64,000 nt of DNA from an uncultured Myxococcales bacterium (GCA_937949945.1 CALFEQ010000110.1:1-64000), one strand, 5' to 3'. Positions 25,897 to 35,129 are shown, counted from the stretch's first letter. Numbers and translations are program-made. Notes: generated from the letters alone by a model not told the origin.

Positions 25897-26262
25897 ATGC
25901 AACGGATCTGCGTCCTCGTCTTCGTCGGTGTCGCCCTCGCGCTCGGCGCCGCTTGCGGCGGGAACGACACGCCCCCCGCACAAGCGCCCGTCGCAGAGCC
26001 GTACGTGCCGCCGCCTCCCGCGACGACGCCTCCGCCGGCCGCGACGGTGCCGCCGGCCGCGCCCGGGCAGATGGCGACGCCCGGCCCGACGGCCCTCGCG
26101 TGTCAGAACGACACGCAGTGCGTGACCCATCGCTGCAACATGCAGTACGGAAAGTGCGCGTTCCCGTGTCAGTCCGACGTGGACTGCATCGACGGCACGA
26201 CGTGCATCACCGCGATGGGCCCGGCGGCCGCCTTCTGCGCGCCGAAGCCGCCTGCTCAGTGA
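25897..26262 (+). CDS. Small Cys-rich lipoprotein
   Basis: 121 aa. Lipoprotein signal with lipobox LGAAC, a long Pro/Ala linker (residues about 22-65) and a small C-terminal domain with six cysteines in a pattern CQNDTQC-VTHRC-GKC-FPCQSDVDC-TTC. Repeats of this type (C-x-ND-x-QC, C-x-SD-x-DC) are common in myxobacterial exported proteins and resemble small disulfide-knot modules. GGAGGAG lies 5 nt before the ATG, which decides the start. Confidence 0.85.
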   Translation: MQRICVLVFVGVALALGAACGGNDTPPAQAPVAEPYVPPPPATTPPPAATVPPAAPGQMATPGPTALACQNDTQCVTHRCNMQYGKCAFPCQSDVDCIDGTTCITAMGPAAAFCAPKPPAQ

Positions 26263-28883
26263 CCGACCGCGGCGAGGAGCTCGCGCGGTAGCCGCTGCTT
26301 CGCTTGGAGCAGGTCGGCCCACGGATCCGTGCGCCGTCGCGAGAGGAGCTTCGGCACGGTCTCGATCGTGAAGTCGGCGGGGTCGACCGCGGGCAGGTCC
26401 TTCCACGCGAGCGGCACGGCGACGGGCAGGCCCGGGCGCGCCCGCGGCGACCACGGGAGGATGGCCGTCGCGCCCTCGGCGTTGCGCAGGTAGTCGATGA
26501 AGACCTTCCCGACACGTGCGCGCTTCGACATGGTCGCGACGTAGCGGTCGGGCGCCGCCTGCTTCATCAGCACCGCGATTCGCTCCGACACGGCGCGGAT
26601 CGTCGGCCAGTCGTAGACGCGCGCGATCGGGACGACGACGTGCAGCCCTTTGCCGCCGGTCGTCTTCACCCAGCTCTCGAGGCCGAGCGTCTTCAAAGCG
26701 TCCCGGAGCTCGAGCGCGGCGTCGACGACGCGCCGGAAGGGGAGGCTCTCGTCCGGATCGAGGTCGAAGACGATCCAGTCGGGACGATCCCAGCGAGGGA
26801 GCCGTGATCCCCATCCGTGGATCTCGATGGTGTTGTTCTGCGCGAGCGTGACGACGTGCTCGGGCTTCGCGATGTAGAGGACCTCCTCGTCGTCGCCGAC
26901 GACGGCCTGCCCGAGCGTGGTGGCGTCGAGGCCCTGCCCGTGGTGCTTCTGGACGAAGCAGCTCGGCTTCTTGCCTCGACCCTCGCGGGCGCGCCGTCGG
27001 TCCGACTGGCGGAAGACGGAGCTCTGCGTCCCCTCGGGGCAGCGAAGCAGCATCAGGGGCCGGCGCTCCGCGTACGGGAACATGACGTCGGCGATCGCGC
27101 CCGCGTAGCGCACGAGATCGAGCTTCGTGAGGCCCGTGCCGGCGTCCACGACGCGCTCGTGGTGGGTCACTCCGACGCCGCGGACGTGAGGGCGCCCCGC
27201 CGCTCGTGCTCGCGCGGTGCGGACGTGCGAGGTGTCGCCCGTCTCGGACGGACGCAGCGGCGGCGTCTTCGGAGGCGGCTCCGGTCGCTCGACGCGGACC
27301 TCTCGCGCCGGTTTGTCGAGCCGGAGGCCCTCGAACGATGCTTGCCGGAGGATGCCGTCGTTGGTGAAGCCGGCGAAGCGCACCTGCGCGACGAGCGTGG
27401 GACGCACCCACCGGACGTCCTTCATCCGTGGCGGGTCGGCGATCGGCGGCTCGTCGACGACGAGCGGCTCGAGGCGTGCCCGGAGGTCGCGCAGCGTCGC
27501 GTTCGAGAACCCGGTGCCGACCTTTCCAGCGTAGCGGAGCCGTCCATCCTCGTGGAGGGCGAGGAGGAGCGCGCCGATGCTGCTCCGCTGACCCTTCATC
27601 GGGGTGAAGCCGACGATGACGAGCTCCTGACGGTGACAGCACTTGATCTTGATCCAGTCCTTCGTCCGCCCGGAGCGGTAGGGGCGGTCGATGCGCTTGC
27701 CGACGATGCCCTCGAGCCCGAGCTTGCACGCCTCGCGGAAGAAGGCCTCGCCGTCCTCGACGTGATCGCTGAGCTTCAGCGGTAGGTCCTCGCCGGCGAG
27801 GATCGTGCGGAGCCGATCCTTGCGGTACGAGAGCGGCTCGTCGCGGAGATCGACGCCGTCGTAGTAGAGGAGATCGAAGACGAAGTAGACGATGCGCGCG
27901 CGATCCTCCGCCGAGCCGCTGCCGATCGCGTTCTGGAGCTTCTGGAAATCGGTGCGACCGTCCTCGCGCACGTACGCGACCTCGCCGTCGAAGATCGCGG
28001 TCCTCGCCCGCACGCGTGAAAGGGCCGCTGCGATCGTCGGATAGGCGTCCGTCCAATCGAGCCCACGGCGCGAGGCCAGCGAGACCTTCCCGTCTTCGAG
28101 CCACGCGAGCGTCCGGTAGCCGTCGTACTTGATCTCGTAGACCCACGGCCCGGCCGCGGGCACTGCGTCGACGAGCGTCGCGAGCGCGGGAGCGATCGAT
28201 CCGAACGGCGGCATCGACGCGGCCCGAGGTGTCTCCGCGGTCCGACTTCCGGCCTTCCCTCGCGGCCGCGCCTTTCGGCGGGCCGCGCTCGGCGGTGTCG
28301 CCGGGACGCCTGCGGCGACCTCTTCGATCGTGCGGCCGGACAGGACGCTCTCGGGCCGCGTGCTCACGATGTCGGCCTCGGCGCCCTTGCGCGCCCACTC
28401 GTCGCTCCGCTTCATGAGGAGCCAGGTCGGCTTCTCCCCGCCGCGGCTCGTGCGGACGAGGAGGAAGCGGCCATGGAGCTTTTCGCCGTCGAGCTCGAAG
28501 TCGAGGCGCCCGCGCTGGAGTCCCTCGGCCGGGTCGCCGATGGGCGTCCACGTGCCTCGATCCCACACGATGACGGGGCCGGCTCCGTACTGCCTCTCGG
28601 GGATCGTGCCCTCGAAGTCGCGGTAGTCGAGCGGATGATCCTCGGTCTGTACGGCGAGCCGCTTGGCCGACGGATCGAGGCTCGGTCCCTTGGGCACGGC
28701 CCAGCTCAGGAGCACGCCGTCGTGCTCGAGCCGGAGGTCGTAGTGCAGGCGACGCGCGTCGTGCTTCTGCACGACGAACGAGCGCCCGCCTTCGAGCGAG
28801 CGCCTGCGGACCTGGCCGCGCGGCTCGGTCGTGACGGAGAAGTCTCGCATCGCGTTGTAGCGATCGAGGCTCCGGTCTCCCAT
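26256..28883 (-). CDS. ligD: DNA ligase D, multifunctional NHEJ enzyme
   Basis: 875 aa, three domains in order. Residues 1-190: 3'-phosphoesterase (HDARRLHYDLRLEHDG, WAVPKGPS). Residues about 225-545: ATP-dependent ligase with the adenylated Lys252 in EIKYDGYR, then the OB domain (VGKRIDRPYRSGRTKDWIKI). Residues about 580-870: archaeo-eukaryotic-primase-type polymerase, with the metal motif VFDLDPDE and the later GKGLHVVVPI. The order PE-LIG-POL is that of Pseudomonas LigD. It repairs double-strand breaks with Ku. The start is set by GGAGG 8 nt upstream. ATG overlaps the upstream stop as TGATG, so translation is coupled. Confidence 0.97.
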   Translation of the reverse strand: MGDRSLDRYNAMRDFSVTTEPRGQVRRRSLEGGRSFVVQKHDARRLHYDLRLEHDGVLLSWAVPKGPSLDPSAKRLAVQTEDHPLDYRDFEGTIPERQYGAGPVIVWDRGTWTPIGDPAEGLQRGRLDFELDGEKLHGRFLLVRTSRGGEKPTWLLMKRSDEWARKGAEADIVSTRPESVLSGRTIEEVAAGVPATPPSAARRKARPRGKAGSRTAETPRAASMPPFGSIAPALATLVDAVPAAGPWVYEIKYDGYRTLAWLEDGKVSLASRRGLDWTDAYPTIAAALSRVRARTAIFDGEVAYVREDGRTDFQKLQNAIGSGSAEDRARIVYFVFDLLYYDGVDLRDEPLSYRKDRLRTILAGEDLPLKLSDHVEDGEAFFREACKLGLEGIVGKRIDRPYRSGRTKDWIKIKCCHRQELVIVGFTPMKGQRSSIGALLLALHEDGRLRYAGKVGTGFSNATLRDLRARLEPLVVDEPPIADPPRMKDVRWVRPTLVAQVRFAGFTNDGILRQASFEGLRLDKPAREVRVERPEPPPKTPPLRPSETGDTSHVRTARARAAGRPHVRGVGVTHHERVVDAGTGLTKLDLVRYAGAIADVMFPYAERRPLMLLRCPEGTQSSVFRQSDRRRAREGRGKKPSCFVQKHHGQGLDATTLGQAVVGDDEEVLYIAKPEHVVTLAQNNTIEIHGWGSRLPRWDRPDWIVFDLDPDESLPFRRVVDAALELRDALKTLGLESWVKTTGGKGLHVVVPIARVYDWPTIRAVSERIAVLMKQAAPDRYVATMSKRARVGKVFIDYLRNAEGATAILPWSPRARPGLPVAVPLAWKDLPAVDPADFTIETVPKLLSRRRTDPWADLLQAKQRLPRELLAAVGH

Positions 28884-29917
28884 CAGGCCGACCTCCGTTG
28901 GCGGTACCGCCATCGGTCGGCCGCTGGGCGGATCTCCTCGACGCCGCGCTCTTCCTCGGCGGCGCGATGGAGCTTGCGCGGAAAAACGACCGGGCGACCG
29001 TGCCCGAAGCGTGCGGCGAGGTTCATCGCGTCGAACGGCGCGCGCGCCTTCGCGTCGTTGTCGAAGTAGACGTAGACGTCGCGAGGCCCGGGCGCGGGCG
29101 CGTCGCCGGGCGCGGCGAGCTCGGCGTCCTTCGGCGAGCGGCCGCGTCTCCACGCCTCGATGCGATCGGCCCACGCGTCGAGCTCGGCGTTCGTGTAGCC
29201 GCTCGCGTAGAGCTGCCTCGAGCCGTGGAGGCGGACGTAGACGTGATCGGCCGTGATGTCCTCGAGCCGGGGCCACGCGCCGGCGGCGTCCGTCACGCAG
29301 AGCGCGACGTTCTCTCGGCGCAGGATCGCGGGGAGCTCGGGGTCGTCGAAGGACGCATGCCGGACTTCGAGCGCGTACCGGATCGGGCGGCTCGCCCGCA
29401 CGTCGAGATGGACGCCGTGCTTCAGCCGGTGATCGTGGCGTCGTGCGAGGCGCGCCGCCTCCTCCGTCGTGCGTGGCAAGGAGGCGAGGAACGACGCGAT
29501 GCGCTCGCGATCGAACCCGAGCTGCGGAGGGAGCTGCCAGAGGATGGGGCCGAGCTTGTCTTCGAGCGCGAGGACGCCGGACGCGAAGAAGTTGGCGAGG
29601 GGGACGGAGCAGTCCCGCAGCTTCTTGTTGTGCGTGATGAAGCGCGCGCCTTTGACGGCGAACACGAATCCTGGCGGCGTCTCGCGGTACCACGCGCGGT
29701 AGCTCGACGGCCGCTGCAGCGAGTAGAACGAGCCGTTGATCTCGATCGTCCGAACGGCGCGGCTCGCGTACTCGAGCTCGCGACGCTGCGGGAGACCCTT
29801 CGGGTAGAACACCCCGCGCCAGCCCGGGTATCGCCACCCGGAGATCCCGACGAGGACGTCGCCGGCGGCCGCGCTCGTGGATGCCTCGCTCTTTCGCGCC
29901 CGCCGGCCATCCGTCAT
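28883..29917 (-). CDS. DUF72 (YecE-like) protein between ku and ligD
   Basis: 344 aa, full-length DUF72 protein: GISGWRYPGWRGVFYP at the start, SFYSLQRPSSYRAWY, FVFAVKGARFITH, a central LEVRHASF and the end DVYVYFDNDAKARAPFDAMNLA. The family has a TIM-barrel-like fold; its biochemical role is not settled. The gene overlaps ku by ATGA and ligD by TGATG, so it is part of the NHEJ operon, which suggests a repair-linked role. That is inference from context only. Confidence 0.92.
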   Translation of the reverse strand: MTDGRRARKSEASTSAAAGDVLVGISGWRYPGWRGVFYPKGLPQRRELEYASRAVRTIEINGSFYSLQRPSSYRAWYRETPPGFVFAVKGARFITHNKKLRDCSVPLANFFASGVLALEDKLGPILWQLPPQLGFDRERIASFLASLPRTTEEAARLARRHDHRLKHGVHLDVRASRPIRYALEVRHASFDDPELPAILRRENVALCVTDAAGAWPRLEDITADHVYVRLHGSRQLYASGYTNAELDAWADRIEAWRRGRSPKDAELAAPGDAPAPGPRDVYVYFDNDAKARAPFDAMNLAARFGHGRPVVFPRKLHRAAEEERGVEEIRPAADRWRYRQRRSA

Positions 29918-30888
29918 GCGGCCCTCCGGCGCTTGGTCTTCTTGCGCGTGCCCGCCTTCGCGAGACCGAGCCGCTGGTCGTCGTTCGCGCGCGACGCCTT
30001 CGCGACGCTCTTCTTGAGGAGGTCGAGGAGGTCGACGACGTCGGTCGCCGCCGTGCCCTTCACCTCGGCGTGGTGCTCCTTCACCTCGCCGGTCTTCGCC
30101 TTCTCCTCGATGATCTTCATCACGTCGCGGTAGTAGCGGTCCTTGTATTTCGACGGCTTCCAGTCGGTCATCATGCCGTCGATGAGCTGCTCCGCCATCG
30201 CGAGCTCGCGATCGCTCACGGCTTGCGCGTCGACGTCGGTCGGCAAGGGGATGTCCTCCGCGTCCTTCAGCTCGTGCGCGAAGCGGAGCGTCTCGAGGAG
30301 GAGGGCGTCGCCCACGGGCATGATCGCGGCGAGGTGCTCGCGCGTTCGGAGCACGAAGGTGGCGATGGCGACGGCGTTCTTCTTCGCCAGCGCGTCGCGG
30401 AGCAAGACGTAGGCCTTCTTCGCGCGCGGCTGCGGCACGACGTAGTAGGGCGTGTCGAAGTAGGTCGGATCGATCTGATCACGCGGGACGAAGTCGAGGA
30501 TGTCGATCGTCTGCGTCGCCTTGACGTTCGCCTTCTTCAGGTCCTCCGGATCGACGACGACGTACTCGTCCTTCTGGATCTCGTATCCCTTGACGATGTC
30601 CTTCCACTCGACGGGCTCGCCGCTCACGGTGTTGACGCGCTCGTACCGAACCGGGGACAGGTCGCGCTTGTCGAGCAGCCGGAAGTGGAGCTCCTCCGCC
30701 CGCCTCTCCGCCGTGTAGAGCGTCACGGGGATCTGGAGCAGCCCGAAGCTGATGGACCCGCTCCATATGCCGCGCCCCGCCCCACCCGAGGCACGCCGCC
30801 GCGCCGCGGGCTCCTCCGCCCCGTCGCCGTCGACCTTCTCGGCCGTCTCCTTCCTGCCTTTCCCACCACGCGTCGCGTGCTCGACCAT
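29914..30888 (-). CDS. ku: Ku homodimer, NHEJ DNA-end binding protein
   Basis: 324 aa. The core Ku domain begins GIWSGSISFGLLQIPV at about residue 39 and runs to about 270, with the family segments VEWKDIVKGYEI, YYVVPQPRAKKAYVLL and LRFAHELKD. An unusual N-terminal extension of about 38 charged residues and a Lys/Arg-rich tail (RKKTKRRRAA) flank the core; basic tails aid DNA threading in other Ku proteins. It binds broken ends and recruits LigD. First gene of the operon. A heptamer array (TCAGTCC) lies 29-52 nt upstream of its ATG, in the expected promoter region. Confidence 0.97.
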   Translation of the reverse strand: MVEHATRGGKGRKETAEKVDGDGAEEPAARRRASGGAGRGIWSGSISFGLLQIPVTLYTAERRAEELHFRLLDKRDLSPVRYERVNTVSGEPVEWKDIVKGYEIQKDEYVVVDPEDLKKANVKATQTIDILDFVPRDQIDPTYFDTPYYVVPQPRAKKAYVLLRDALAKKNAVAIATFVLRTREHLAAIMPVGDALLLETLRFAHELKDAEDIPLPTDVDAQAVSDRELAMAEQLIDGMMTDWKPSKYKDRYYRDVMKIIEEKAKTGEVKEHHAEVKGTAATDVVDLLDLLKKSVAKASRANDDQRLGLAKAGTRKKTKRRRAA

Positions 30889-30916
30889 CGCGGCGAGCGC
30901 TGCAGCCGATGTGCCA

Positions 30917-30940
30917 TCAGTCCTCAGTCCTCAGTCCTCC
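30917..30940 (+). repeat. Heptamer array TCAGTCC, three copies
   Basis: Direct copies of TCAGTCC. Inverted with respect to the array at 31186-31216: 22 of 24 bases can pair across a 245-bp gap. Confidence 0.9.
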
Positions 30941-31185
30941 CTCGGCGGTATGAACCCGAAGGGTGAGGACGCGTCCGAGGAGCCAGACGCGACCTGCAGG
31001 GCCGATACAGGCTGAGATTTCACCCGTCTCGCACATCGGTGTCGTGCTCGTGGAGGCGAGCCGGCGCGCGCTGACACCCCGCGATGCCCTCGCGAGGACG
31101 CGAGAGGAAACCGAGAGCGAAGAGACGAGATGCGACGACCGAGGCGGAGGGCGAGGGGAGCCGAGAGCCCGGCGGGAAGCCCCCG
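30941..31185. other. Intergenic core between inverted heptamer arrays
   Basis: 245 bp with no supported gene. Codon bias is absent on both strands. With its flanks it forms the 375-bp spacer between the ku start and the stop of the pseudokinase gene. Confidence 0.6.
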
Positions 31186-31216
31186 CTGAGGACTGAGGAC
31201 TGAGGTCTGAGGTCTG
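31186..31216 (-). repeat. Heptamer array CTGAGGA/CTGAGGT, four copies
   Basis: Two TGAGGAC and two TGAGGTC units on the top strand, that is TCAGTCC/TCAGACC on the minus strand. It forms a long inverted repeat with the array at 30917-30940. Confidence 0.9.
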
Positions 31217-31228
31217 TCGCTCGGCGAA

Positions 31229-31258
31229 CCTGGAGCCCGGAGCCCGGAGCCCGGAGCC
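31229..31258 (-). repeat. Heptamer array GGAGCCC, four copies
   Basis: In mRNA sense (GGCTCCG)n; it begins 5 nt after the stop codon of the pseudokinase gene (31264, minus strand). Confidence 0.9.
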
Positions 31259-31263
31259 ACCCC

Positions 31264-32805
31264 TCAGTACGTCGTCGTAAACGAATCCATCTTCGGATTC
31301 GCCGGCCACGACAGCCCTCGCACGTGGCGATCGATGCACGCGGCGACGGTCGGGTTCGGCGGGTTCGTGTACACGCTGACGCCGACGGCGCGGCCGTTCT
31401 TGACGGCGACCTTCACCGTGACCTTCATGCTGTCGGGCGCGCCGCAGCCGCTGATGAAGGCCGCGTTGCGCATGGGGGCGGCGAGCTGCGCGTCGGTGAG
31501 ATCGGGGCCGCTCTTCGCGCCGATCGTGATCTCCTCCTTGTTGGAGGCGAGCGCTTGCTCGTAGCTCATGCCGCCGACGAAGCCGCCTCCGCCACCCTTG
31601 CCGCCGCCGCCGCGGGCGGTCTTCTTTCCGCCCTTGAGCGAGCCGCCTTGGGACAGGTCGATGGCCGAAGGATCGTCGGCGAGCTCGCCGGTGTCCTTGC
31701 GCGAGCCGACGGACCGGACGACGAAGAAGATGCCGACGCCGAGCAGCGTGAGCGCGGCGACGATGCCGATGATGAACTTCGCCGCGCCGGCTTTCTTCTC
31801 CCTCTTCTCGATCTTGGCGACCTCGCGCTTCTCCTGCGCGATGTCGCGGTGGAGGCGCGCGTGCTCCGCGAACGGCGCGAACTCCTCCCAGTCGTCGATG
31901 GGCTTCGATTGGCCCGTCAGCTCGTCGCGCAGGATGTCCTTGCCGACGAACTTGTGCGACGCGATCTGCTGGAGCAGCTCGACGGCGTTGAACGGACCGT
32001 GATCCATGCGGTCCTTGTTGACGACGTACCGCGGGCGCGGGTCGGCCTCGAGGCGCGCCTTGAGGTTCGCGAGCTGGAGGGTCGGGTCCTTGATCGGCGC
32101 CGCCGGCGCGGCGGCCGGACCGGATGCAGGCACGCCGTGCGAGGCTGGCGCCGGCACCGGCACCGAGGGCGCGACCTCGTCCGGCGGCATGATCGACAGG
32201 CGAATGTCGACCTCGAAGTCCTCGCCCTTGTCGAGCTTCGACACGTCCGCGTCCGGCGGCGGGATGCTCTTCATCGGCGCGAGGTGGTGCATCGCGCTCG
32301 CGAGCGCCCCGAGGTCGTCGGGTCGGTGCGCCGGATCGGCGACGAGCGCCTTCGCGAGCAGGTGCTCGAGCGCCTCGGGGAGCGTCGGATCGATGTCGCG
32401 CGGCCGGCGCATGCCGGGCCCCACGGGCGCGCCGCAGACCGCCTCGTACAGCATCGCGCCGATCGCGAAGACGCTCGCGCGTGCGTTGCCCGGCGAGTTC
32501 GCGCGGACGATCTCCGGTGCGAGGGCCGCGCGATCGCGCGGGTCGGTGGGAGGCGTCGCGAGCTCCGGGTTCAGGCGGAAGAGCCCGTCGGGGCCCGTCG
32601 CGATCGCGGACGGGTGGACCCAGTGCAGCTCGCCGCGAGCGTGGCGCTCCTTCAGGTCGAGGCAGACAGGGACGATGGCGGCGACTGCGTCGTCGAGCGC
32701 GAGGCGCGTACCCGCTGCGCGGCGCGAATCCATGAGCGCGCGGAACGTCGTGGGCGCTCCTCCAGGCTGCACGCCCACAGCGGCGGGCGAAGCGAGTGCC
32801 GACAT
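31264..32805 (-). CDS. Pseudokinase - GYF-like - membrane - AgmX/PglI-tail protein
   Basis: 513 aa. Residues 20-180 follow the kinase C-lobe (LHWVHPSAIATGPDGLFRL, VFAIGAMLYEAVCGAPVG, LAKALVADPAHRPDDLGAL) but have no catalytic HRD or DFG and no Lys-bearing N-lobe, so it cannot phosphorylate. Residues about 255-300 look like a GYF_2 domain (RYVVNKDRMDHGPFNAVELL). A Lys/Glu-rich helix leads to one membrane helix (FIIGIVAALTLLGVGIFFVV). The periplasmic C-terminus has the AgmX/PglI-like tail (KVTVKVAVKNGRAVGVSVY, AACIDRHVRGLSWP) known from gliding and TonB-like systems of myxobacteria. It probably transmits a cytoplasmic signal to the envelope; that is inference. Confidence 0.82.
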   Translation of the reverse strand: MSALASPAAVGVQPGGAPTTFRALMDSRRAAGTRLALDDAVAAIVPVCLDLKERHARGELHWVHPSAIATGPDGLFRLNPELATPPTDPRDRAALAPEIVRANSPGNARASVFAIGAMLYEAVCGAPVGPGMRRPRDIDPTLPEALEHLLAKALVADPAHRPDDLGALASAMHHLAPMKSIPPPDADVSKLDKGEDFEVDIRLSIMPPDEVAPSVPVPAPASHGVPASGPAAAPAAPIKDPTLQLANLKARLEADPRPRYVVNKDRMDHGPFNAVELLQQIASHKFVGKDILRDELTGQSKPIDDWEEFAPFAEHARLHRDIAQEKREVAKIEKREKKAGAAKFIIGIVAALTLLGVGIFFVVRSVGSRKDTGELADDPSAIDLSQGGSLKGGKKTARGGGGKGGGGGFVGGMSYEQALASNKEEITIGAKSGPDLTDAQLAAPMRNAAFISGCGAPDSMKVTVKVAVKNGRAVGVSVYTNPPNPTVAACIDRHVRGLSWPANPKMDSFTTTY

Positions 32806-32960
32806 GGTGTCAACGTTACCCGAGGAGCGCGACTCGGCTCAATAGACGGGCCCGCAGCAATCGCGGCTTCGCATACGCCTCTCCGCAGCGCGGATTTGCG
32901 ATGTACGACCAGGGTGACGAATTCTCGCGACGCCATAGCGAGGCGCGCGCGGGATGTAGG

Positions 32961-35129
32961 TCACCGCTCGCGCGCGAACTCCGCGTTCAGGGTGCGGTCT
33001 CCGACGACCGTCCCGATGAGGGCCTTGATCGCCCGCTCCGCGTGCTCCCTGCGGATCCCGACGAAGGCGATGCGGTCGCGCAGCCGGATGTGGCCGACGT
33101 CGGAGTCGGCGAGCTGCGCCCGCTCGACGAGGAGCCGCTGCAGATCCTCGGGGCGGAGCCCGTCGCGCCGTCCGACGTTGAGGAAGACGTTCGCGAACGC
33201 CGGATCGTCCTGCGAAGTCGGGCTCGACTCGGGGCCGTGCTCACGGGACCCGTCCGAGCCGGCGCGCGGCTTCGGGAGCCGTCCCGCGAAGACGACCGTG
33301 GGGTCGTCCTCGATGTGGTACTCGGGAAGCGGCGGTGGCCTGATGTCGACCGTCTCCGCGTCCGCCGACGCGTCTTCGTCGACGAGCATGCGCTGGCGGC
33401 GCCGGCCGCCCCGATCGCGCTCGCGGCGCTCGTCGCGGCCAGCCTCGCGCTGCGGAGGGACGCGCGGCCCGAGGCCGGGCTTCGTGCCGCTCTCGCGGAA
33501 GAGCGGAGCGTCGTCGTCCGTCTCCGCCGGCGGCTCCCATTCGGAGAGCGAGGCCTGGTGGTGCCGGTCGCGCCCTTCGCGACGCGCGCGCTCCGACTCG
33601 CGACCCCGGCCGCGATCGCGATCGCGGCCGCGATCACGCCCTTCGGCCTGTTGCGACTCGGGCCTCTCGCCGTCGCGGAGCGTGCGCGGTCCGTCCTGAC
33701 GCGAGCCTCGGTCTCGGCGCTCCTCCGTCTCGCGCGGGAGCGGAGGCGGGTTCTTCGCGCGCCGCGCGTCGGCGGCCGCCTGCGTCGCGTCCTGCGTCGA
33801 CGCGCCGAGATGATCCGCGAGGAGCCCCGCGATGATGATCTCGGCGCCATCGTACGTGAGCAGGCGCCGCGCCACCGAGAGATAGGTGGGATCCTGCGAC
33901 TTGCCGGCGTAGGCGTCGGCGAGGAACGCGATCATGTCCGTCTCCGCGCGCGTCCGGAGCTCGCCCGGCGTCGGCAGCATCCGCTCGATCGGGCGGATCT
34001 TGTACGTGAGACGGAGCATGTAGAGGTTGCCGACGTCCCTCGGCCCGACGATCGAGATCGCCGTCCCGGTCTTGCCCGCGCGTCCGGTGCGACCGGTGCG
34101 GTGGACGTACTGCTCGGCCGACTCGGGGAAGTCCGCGTTGATGACGTGCGTGAGGTGCGAGATGTCGATCCCGCGCGCGGCGACGTCGGTGGCGACGAGG
34201 AAGCGCAGCTTGCCTTCCTTCGTCTTGTTCATCACGCGCTCACGCTCGCGCTGCTCGAGATCGCCGTTGAGCCAATCGGCGTCGTAGCCGCGGTTCTTGA
34301 GCATCTCCGCGACGCGCTCGGTCTCCTCGCGCGTGTTGCAGAAGATGATCGCGCTCTCCGGATCTTCGACCTCGATGATGCGCGCGAGGGCGGAGCGCTT
34401 GTCGCCGTCGCGGACGAGGTAGACGAAGTGGCTGATCTCGAGGGCGCCGACGTGATCGCTCGAGAGCGTGATGTACTCGGGATCCTTGAGGTGGCTCGTG
34501 GCGAGCCGCTCGACGTCGGGCGGGATCGTCGCGCTGAAGTAGAGGCCTTGTCGCTCCGTCGGCAGCGTCTCGATGATCGCGTTGAGCTCCTTCGCGAAGC
34601 CCATGCTCAGCATCTCGTCCGCCTCGTCGAGGACGAAGACGCGAATGTGCGACGGGTCGAGCGTGCCGCGCCGCAGGTGATCGAGGACGCGTCCGGGCGT
34701 GCCGACGACGACGTGCGCGCCCTCCTGCAGAGCGGTGATCTGCCGGTTCATCGGCGCGCCGCCGTAGATCGCGACCACCTTCGTGCCGCGGAACTGGGCG
34801 AGCTGCTCGAGCTCGCGCGCGACCTGCAGGGCGAGCTCGCGCGTCGGCGTGAGGATGAGCGCCTGCACATTTTCCTGCGAGCGCTTGACGAGATGATCGA
34901 CGATGGGCAGGCCGAACGCCGCCGTCTTGCCGGTCCCCGTGCGAGCTTGGACGACGAGGCTCTTGCCCCGCGTCGCGGGCTCGAACACGGCGAGCTGTAC
35001 GGGCGTCGGGTGGACGTACCCGAGCGCATCGACGGCCTTGCGTACGTCGGCGCTGAGGGGAAGCGCGTCGAACGTCGGAGCTTCCGCGCCCTTCTCTTTG
35101 TCCGTCGCGGACGGGACTACCTGGGTCAT
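32961..35129 (-). CDS. deaD: DEAD-box ATP-dependent RNA helicase, DeaD/CsdA-like
   Basis: 722 aa. The helicase core (residues 18-380) has the Q motif region (FDALPLSADVRKAVDALGY), Walker A (ARTGTGKT), PTRELALQ, GTPGR, the DEAD box (VLDEADEM), SAT, and the C-lobe motifs (ATDVAARGID, HRTGRTGRAG). A long Arg/Asp/Glu-rich low-complexity region follows (about 480-640). The end (residues 655-720) matches the DbpA/CsdA RNA-binding domain (NVFLNVGRRDGLRP, RDRIAFVGI). Such proteins unwind structured RNA in ribosome assembly and cold response. Its ATG overlaps the stop of the upstream membrane-protein gene (ATGA). Confidence 0.96.
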   Translation of the reverse strand: MTQVVPSATDKEKGAEAPTFDALPLSADVRKAVDALGYVHPTPVQLAVFEPATRGKSLVVQARTGTGKTAAFGLPIVDHLVKRSQENVQALILTPTRELALQVARELEQLAQFRGTKVVAIYGGAPMNRQITALQEGAHVVVGTPGRVLDHLRRGTLDPSHIRVFVLDEADEMLSMGFAKELNAIIETLPTERQGLYFSATIPPDVERLATSHLKDPEYITLSSDHVGALEISHFVYLVRDGDKRSALARIIEVEDPESAIIFCNTREETERVAEMLKNRGYDADWLNGDLEQRERERVMNKTKEGKLRFLVATDVAARGIDISHLTHVINADFPESAEQYVHRTGRTGRAGKTGTAISIVGPRDVGNLYMLRLTYKIRPIERMLPTPGELRTRAETDMIAFLADAYAGKSQDPTYLSVARRLLTYDGAEIIIAGLLADHLGASTQDATQAAADARRAKNPPPLPRETEERRDRGSRQDGPRTLRDGERPESQQAEGRDRGRDRDRGRGRESERARREGRDRHHQASLSEWEPPAETDDDAPLFRESGTKPGLGPRVPPQREAGRDERRERDRGGRRRQRMLVDEDASADAETVDIRPPPLPEYHIEDDPTVVFAGRLPKPRAGSDGSREHGPESSPTSQDDPAFANVFLNVGRRDGLRPEDLQRLLVERAQLADSDVGHIRLRDRIAFVGIRREHAERAIKALIGTVVGDRTLNAEFARER

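Noticed and set aside
30917..31258. CRISPR array
   Set aside because: Units are 7 bp and directly adjacent, with no spacers between them and no cas genes near.
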